Source of the DNA: Kondoa malvinella
Lineage: Eukaryota > Basidiomycota > Agaricostilbomycetes > Agaricostilbales > Kondoaceae
Assembly: GCA_039545315.1 (NCBI GenBank)
Contig: BCIM01000002.1
Coordinates: 1,391,369-1,455,368 of the forward strand
Length of the DNA stretch: 64,000 nucleotides
Direction: 5' to 3'
Within the stretch, counting starts at the first letter, position 1; each line of letters starts with the position of its first letter. A program made the position numbers and the translations under genes. Positions 58,271-64,000 of this stretch are shown here, piece after piece. The notes beneath the pieces were generated by a model. The model did not search any database. It saw only the letters and a program-made list of their open reading frames with translations, and was not told the DNA's origin.

Positions 58271-59511
58271 ATGAGGATCGCAGTCGCAGGAGCTCGAGGC
58301 AGCGTCGGACAGAAAGTTGTGCAACTGTGCATCGATAAAGGTCATTTTGTGTACCAGATCAATCGTTCGGAGGAGAAGGGAGAGGTAACTGCTGCCTTGT
58401 TGCTCGGATTTGCTCATATTGATGCTTTCGATGGTCGTAGAACACGGACAAGACTGAATATCGAGTCGCAAACCTCTCGGAGTCTTATGAAGACACTGTA
58501 AAGGCATTCAAGGATGCCGATGCTTTGATTCATCTATCTTCTGTGGTAAGTAGATGCCTCGGACTGTGCTTTGTTCCACGCCGATGTGTTTGGCAGCCCA
58601 ACCCAGTCGACAAGGATGACTACTATGTTCATGTGCGTCCAGTTCGCTGCGCAGTACGATTGCTCAGCTCTTGATACGGATTGACAGAACAACAACGTTT
58701 CAAGCTCGTACAATGGCTTCAGAGCTGCTGTCGAATGCGGCATTAGTACGTACACCTTCATGTGCATACTTCAGGGCCTGATGCTCGCGCAGAGAACATC
58801 TGCTTCGCTTCATCGGTCAATGCCCTCGGTAAGTTCACCCTTACAAGCTCGACGCAAGCTCATCCTTGTCGCAGGTCTGCTCTACGGAAAGAAAGACCCT
58901 CTACTAGAATACTTCCCGATCGATGAGAAGCATCCACAAAACCCTTCAGACTCTTACGCATTGGCGAAACAAGAAGCCGAGATCCAGGTATATCTGCCTG
59001 TCATTCCATGATAGATTGTTGCTTATTCGGAGGCAGGCTACTTCTTTCTGCTACACTCACGATGACATGAAGATTGGCTCTTTGAGAATTCATCAGGTAA
59101 AACTATTCGTTGCGTTGTGTTGAATTTGGAATTGACTGGTTGTACAGGTCGACTCGAAAGCACAATGCAAGAAAGACCATGATGAAGATGAAAGTGTCGG
59201 TAAACGTCAGCTCTGGGCTTGGGTCTCGCCAGATGCTACCGCAAGAGCTTGTCTGCAAGTCCTCGAGGCGGACTTCAAGGGGCATGAGGTTTTCAACATT
59301 GTCGCGCCTGATACAACTCGAGAGCAAGACACTGAAGACGTTGCAAGAAAGTACTTCCCGTGAGCCATGCTCACCGCTGTAGCAATTCGGTTTACTCATG
59401 TGACTGTATAGGAACGTACCTGTCAAAGGCGATTTATCTGGTAAAGCATCCTTCTTCACCAGCCAAAAGGCAAAGGATATGCTAGGTTGGGAACATCCGG
59501 AGAAGGAATAA
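58271..59511 (+). CDS. NAD(P)-dependent epimerase/dehydratase (extended SDR)
   Basis: Nine exons (58271-58384, 58441-58545, 58597-58632, 58688-58745, 58793-58828, 58875-58987, 59037-59096, 59148-59359, 59412-59511), 277 aa. Rossmann start MRIAVAGARGSVGQKVV (GxxGxxG), then DADALIHLSS, the small substrate-side motif NNNVSSSYNGFRAA, ICFASSVNALG, and the catalytic YxxxK in SYALAKQ near residue 148. Ends FFTSQKAKDMLGWEHPE. The set matches short fungal sugar-epimerase-like SDRs; substrate unknown. Exons 3 and 5 are 36 nt each. Confidence 0.85.
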
Positions 59512-59529
59512 ATCGTCTGTTTGATAGAA

Positions 59530-60616
59530 ATGCATCCTTGCTTTCAAATTACCATGTCAAACACGTCATTTAGCGAGACGCGAGCGAACGCGCTCAAAGC
59601 GTTATTGAGCCAGCTGACGAATGAAGGCTACTCCTTTCTTACACCTACGCCGGAGACGCATGCTCTCGTGCTGGACACGCGGAACAAAGATGGACAGGTG
59701 GAAGGAAAGAGCTTGACCGATGTGTTTGGATGGAGCTTGCCTTTTACAAAGTAGGCTTGCAATTTGATCAAATGCCAGCGCTCATGGCTCCCAGGGATAC
59801 TCTGGACAACTTGTTCCCTGCTTCATTGGTTGAAGCGCTTCTAGCTGAAGGCATCGTCACACAATCCGGCAGTCTATACAAGAGCGAATTCAGGGTCTCC
59901 TCATTACGCACGTCCACTCCAAGCGCTCTGTATCTGCACTCCTCCTTCCCACCGAAACAAGATAGCGTCTTCTTTGGCCCAGATACGTATAGATACCTCG
60001 ACTACCTCGACAGTCATCTACCTTCCCTCTCCTTTCCTTCCGATGAGCTCCTAGTCGACGTCTGTACAGGAGGCGGAGCTGGTGCCCAAGCGCTCCTCGA
60101 CCAATTTCCGAAACACACCGCTCTTGGCCTAGACATCAATTCCAAAGCCCTCGATTTGGCCCGTCTCAATGTTCCCCAAGCACAATTCAAATATTCCTCC
60201 TTGCTTGAGGCAGTAGCGGAAGAAAAGGTCGGATGCATCATCTCTAATCCGCCTTACATTTCCGGACTTGATCAGCCAACTTATGCATCGGGTGGGAAAG
60301 AGGGTCTTGGTGTTACGTTTTCGATATTGGAACAGAGTTCGAAATTGTTAAGGAAAGGCGGGAAAGTCATTTTGTATACTGGGGTGACCATGGATTGGCG
60401 GGAACCGAATAGGGATATATTGCGGGAGCGAGTGGAACAGAGTGAAGAGTGGAAAGTGCTTCGATATGTAAGCGCATGGAGATTCATTGGTGTCAAGCTG
60501 ATTGTTGAGCATAGGATATACTTGATGTTGATGTGTTTTCGAACGAAATCTCAAAACCAGGGTACGAGACGGCTGGGCGGGTACAAGTCATAGGGTGTAT
60601 TTTGGAGAGATCATGA
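59530..60616 (+). CDS. SAM-dependent methyltransferase with NPPY motif
   Basis: Exons 59530-59750, 59795-60467 and 60515-60616, 331 aa (or from ATG 59554). A helical N-domain (DVFGWSLPF, DNLFPASLVEALLAEGIV) precedes a Rossmann methyltransferase: LLVDVCTGGGAGAQ (motif I), ALGLDINSKAL and CIISNPPYISG (NPPY, which positions a planar N atom, as in HemK/PrmC and RNA/DNA N6 methylases). Substrate not known. Intron 1 was chosen to restore the N-domain frame (46 nt, GTAGGC to CCCAG). Only 18 bp after the epimerase stop. Confidence 0.8.
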
Positions 60617-60631
60617 GTAGTGTATTGACCA

Positions 60632-61400
60632 CTAAAGTTGCTTGAGTTCCGAGATATCGACCAGTTCGCCTTCCGTCTCGAATTGAAGCAAGGGTCCTTC
60701 AATGCCTACACTTCTTGCTCTTGCCCTTTCTAGCGACTTTCGCCTCTTCACTTTGGGCGGCTGAGACTGTGTTCGTCTTTGTGTAGATGAAGCAGGATCA
60801 ATCTCGAAAGGCGATACTTCGGGCAATGATCGTCGGCTGGTTGTAGGTGATGATTCTGGAGATGTACGAGGCGTAGCAGCGACCGAACGCGGGAAAGGCC
60901 ATTGTTTGTACATCATAGCTGTTTTTGCATCAGAGGTCAAGCTTGGAAAGGCGATATCAAGACGTACTTCGAGCACTGCCAAAGGGCTGATGGACCAGCC
61001 TGAACCAGATGTAGCAGACTACAGAAAAGGAATGAGAAGAGCTGTGTAGACATGCCGTACAGCCTCACGTAGGTCCAGAGTACTCAGAATGAAGACGGGA
61101 GCCAGCATGGCATACGAAATGAAGCGAAAGAAGCTTGGCACGAGAGAGATTGGCCAAGGCAGAGGTTCAGGAAAGGGATTCCAGAGTACATCAAGCAACT
61201 CTTCAAGTCTCATTTGGCTAGAGGTGTCGGCGACCTGTTGATTAGCTGTTCTCGCTTCAGCCAGAACAGCGATGCTCACGCTGCTGACGCTGCTTTGGTC
61301 GGTGTCTGGCTTCTTATTGCCTTGTAGTACCTGCTGCTGCACCCGCAAGATGGCCGTGAGAGATGAAAAAGAGCTCGAACGTCGCTTGGACCTGTTCCAT
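60632..61400 (-). CDS. Membrane-anchored protein, unknown
   Basis: Reverse-strand coding blocks: an N-terminal exon near 61331-61400 (ATG 61400), a block with AVLAEARTANQQVAD, LLDVLWNPFPEP, a membrane helix (FFRFISYAMLAPVFILSTL), and after a 40-odd nt intron a Ser/Pro/Arg-rich C-terminus with KRRKSLERARARSVG. The first junction is not solved in phase, so the start is provisional. Family unknown. Convergent with the methyltransferase; the stops are about 15 bp apart. Confidence 0.45.
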
Positions 61401-61600
61401 CACTTCGCTCGTTCGACCTTTGTTTCCTTTTCTGTTCTCTGTACATCATTCTTCTGTTGTTGCCCTGCCTCAGCATGCCTATCGTTAGCACTCTCCTTAC
61501 TGTTCCCGCTGTCACCGCGGATGACGCGTTTGTTGATGTCTAGACTCGCTCACAAAGAAAGCAGACGCAGGCCATCGCTGCTGAGGTGGAGCAAACAGAA

Positions 61601-63073
61601 ATGCGAAGCCGCATCCCTTATCTGCCGCCAGAGGTCAAAGCGCTCATCGCAGAGGTTCTGCACGTCGAGTGTAAGATGCTGCTTGGCACCAGCACCTCAC
61701 GGGCAGAGTACGAAGATCTCTATCGCTTATCTCAAGTGTCGAAGAGCTGGCGTGAGCTGCGAGTTTGCGTTTACGATGCATCGTTGACTAACCGTTGTTG
61801 ATCAAGGTCTGGCTGCTGTGCCGTACATTCATCGAGCTATAGACATCTCTTTCATGAGCGCCAAGTCTATGCATAGCTTACTGAAGCATACGCTGCCCAA
61901 GTGAGCACTTTTGCTCAAAGCAGGGTTACTTGATTGACCTTCCTGCAGGCACGGTAGTCACGTCCGGACCATCTCGTGTTCCATCACAGCCGACATGAAG
62001 GAAATCGAAAGTCGTATACGCTGTCCGATGCCAGACAACTCTTCGCATTCGAAAAGAAACGCGCTTACAGCCAAGATTCTGAACCACCTTACCAAAACGA
62101 CAGCCTGTGCTCTCTACGCCGCCGGTGGCTCTACTCTGCCCGATCGATTCTACGATGTGCTGGACGCGATGAAGAACATGCCGATTGAGAATCTGGCCAT
62201 CAGCCTGTTTTCCGTGAGCCAAAGCATCTTGCGCGAGGGAACATAGCTAATGCTCCATCCCAGGAGAAATTCAAAGTAGTGAGCGAGGATAGTTCGGTCA
62301 ATGCTATTCTGGACGTGCTCATTCCTCGTACGTATTCACACATCTGAAGTTATTGGTGCTGACACTTTTTCACACATCTAGAGCTCGGTCTCGTTGTACC
62401 GATGCGAGCTCCCTACATGGCAGATATTGTCAAGCAGTGTTCAAAGGTTCAAAACCTTCGTCTGGCCGCCGCTTCAGGCTCAACAAGTGAACTAGCTGCT
62501 GCCGTTCAATCTCGCCAATTCCTTCGCCGACTCGATATGGAACGCGTCTCTATCTTTCACGCGAATTCGACCCCTCTCTCTGGCAACATCACTTCATTAC
62601 AGCTAGACAGCGACGACAAGATGCTTCCTATCCAAGTTCTTGACCTACTCTCCGCATGTGAATCAACACTCGAAGCTTTCTTCCTCAGTAACAGCGGAAA
62701 AGAAGATGCTACATTCGATCCGCTCATCCTCCGCACCAGAAACGATCTCACCATGCCGAAACTACGCAAGTTCGCCATGATAGCCGTCAGCTTTATGAAC
62801 ATTGACTTTCTACGCGCCTTGATCCACTTTGAAGCTCTGGTCGGATTGGTCATTCAATTCTGTCTCATCACTGGCGAAGAATTGGCTACAGTCTTGGGTG
62901 AAAAGACGTTCAAGGGCTTGCAGATGTTGCATTATGGGAGCGCGAGCGTCTTCTTTACTGAACCGACGGAGGAAGAGAAAGCTGGAATAAAAGCTAGTGT
63001 GGAAGCTGTGCGCAAGTCATGCGAAGACAGAGAGATTCGAATTGTTGGGTTTGACAAGATCAGCAGGCTGTAA
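61601..63073 (+). CDS. F-box/LRR-like protein
   Basis: Exons 61601-61751, 61807-61900, 61949-62213, 62264-62327 and 62382-63073, 421 aa, phases matching. The start IPYLPPEVKALIAEVL with LYRLSQVSKSWR near residue 40 looks like an F-box (LPxE ... L..VSKxW). The rest alternates hydrophobic and polar segments in a loose leucine-rich-repeat style (LRRLDMERV, ITSLQLDSD, EALVGLVIQFCLI, LQMLHYGS), typical of basidiomycete F-box families of unknown target. A substrate receptor of an SCF ligase is inferred only. Confidence 0.6.
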
Positions 63074-63352
63074 GTGAGGCGCAAGCATACTACTTTGCAT
63101 GCATGTCAAGCTCCGACTCTTCTCATAATGCTGCAATTGTAATGTTGTACGCGCATCTCGTGTTCTAACGTGATCAAAGAACGCTGTTCCATTCAGTGGA
63201 TCCAGCTAGCAAGATGTATAGCTGGACGCATTCTCTTTGGACTGCCTTGCTGCATTCAATCCGGCATAAGACGCGTTGATTCGCGACGACTTATCTCCTT
63301 GGCAAGCAACCATTCACTTGCTCGCTCAGCTCGACGGTCTCTAGCATTGCGT

Positions 63353-64000
63353 ATGACAATTTCTACCATCTTTCTGGACGCGTTTGGTACGCTGGTATTG
63401 CCGCGTAGACCTATATATCAGCAGTATGTGAGCGTTAAAGGTATCGAGTAGAACTCGACTCATCTGCGCTGTGCAGGCGTCTATAGCTAGAGATTATGGT
63501 CTCTACATATCAGACAATGAAGTCAAGACTGCCTTCAAGACAGGTATAGGCCTTGCATTCAGGTGTGAACGAACGAACGAACAACTGCTGATGCCTGTGT
63601 GCAGCCTTTCGAGAGACTGCTAAACGATATCCGCTATATGGCAAGGCTGATGGACTGGATCCCTCTGACTGGTGGACTCTGATAATCGAACGGACGTTTG
63701 ATGAGGCTGGCATAGCAGGATCAGGTAGGATACTATACTATATGATGCGGATACGAGCTGACAGCGTTTCCAGATCTGCAAACAACGCTTCCAACTCTGG
63801 CTCCAGCTCTCTTAGAGCAGTTCTCTTCCTCCAAAGGCTACACGCTTGCGCATGATGTGATACCATTCTTCTCTGCCCTCGCGGAGCTTCCGAAACCGCC
63901 TCGTGTCGGCATCATCTCCAATAGCGACTCCCGCATACTGTCTGCGTTGGAAGATCTCGACGTCATACCGCGTCACATACAGCGAGAGAATATCGTAACA
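63353..64000 (+). CDS. HAD-superfamily hydrolase (HDHD3-like), 5' part
   Basis: Cut by the window edge. Exons 63353-63427, 63477-63543, 63605-63724 and 63774 to beyond 64000. Motif I is IFLDAFGTLV (nucleophilic Asp), then a cap region (FRETAKRYPLYGKADGL, WWTLIIERTF) and motif II GIISNSDSRI. The pattern fits the fungal HDHD3 group of small phosphatases; substrate unknown. Intron 2 contains a short GAAC repeat (63568-63583). Confidence 0.78.

Noticed and set aside
63568..63583. GAAC tetranucleotide repeat
   Set aside because: Only about four units within an intron; no sign of function.
1..64000. CRISPR array, rRNA operon or DNA transposon with terminal repeats
   Set aside because: I looked for regular spacers, rRNA sequence and transposase motifs and saw none; only the homing-endonuclease fragment is of mobile origin.

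Overview
This window is nuclear DNA from a basidiomycete-type fungus. Genes lie close together on both strands. Almost every gene is split by very short introns (mostly 45-60 nt) with GTAAGT/GTGAGY-like donors, a CTGAC/CTAAC-like branch site shortly before the acceptor, and YAG or AAG acceptors. A fungal GPI-anchor mannosyltransferase, a fungal Zn-cluster-type activator with the fungal middle-homology region, a basidiomycete-style single-pass membrane protein and a DGAT2-type acyltransferase all fit. I cannot place it more finely than Basidiomycota.

Layout: 0.5-8 kb, large subunit of TFIIIC with four AT-hooks; 8-11 kb, CorA-type Mg transporter; 11.5-12.8 kb, an intronless orphan with paired CxxC; 13.5-15.3 kb, two small uncharacterised genes; 15.4-17.4 kb, OGG1 DNA glycosylase beside SF3B6 (convergent); 17.9-20.2 kb, a tandem pair of duplicated orphan genes; 20.3-21.9 kb, a single-pass membrane protein; 22.4-23.7 kb, diacylglycerol acyltransferase; 23.9-24.8 kb, a helical orphan; 25.6-27.1 kb, CHMP7-like ESCRT-III protein; 27.4-29.7 kb, amidase; 29.9-31.1 kb, RING protein; 31.3-31.8 kb, MYND-finger protein.

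32.9-36.04 kb is the oddest stretch. It holds a GPI mannosyltransferase IV (SMP3/PIG-Z) whose reading frame looks broken in several places, then an intact-looking LAGLIDADG homing-endonuclease fragment of mitochondrial-intron type, then a tRNA-Asn(GTT) gene. The tRNA gene carries a normal-position short intron plus a second 51-nt insertion inside its T stem, and it still ends at a perfect Pol III T6 terminator. This is my best candidate for something undescribed.

36.7-46.3 kb holds a mitochondrial-type orphan, a coiled-coil orphan, a small hydrophobic protein, a multi-pass membrane protein, a NIPA-family Mg transporter, two unrecognised genes and a Tim17/22/23-family protein. 46.8-64 kb holds a fungal transcription factor, a large KH-like repeat protein, NAR1 (cytosolic Fe-S assembly), RIB1 (GTP cyclohydrolase II) sharing a 105-bp divergent promoter with IPI3 (60S ribosome maturation), an extended-SDR epimerase, an NPPY methyltransferase, a membrane orphan, an F-box/LRR-like protein and the 5' part of a HAD hydrolase cut by the window edge.

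Most genes are unlinked housekeeping functions. Exon boundaries were worked out by hand from splice signals and phase, and were accepted only where the joined frame stays open and, where a family is recognised, continues the family motif. Exceptions are stated.
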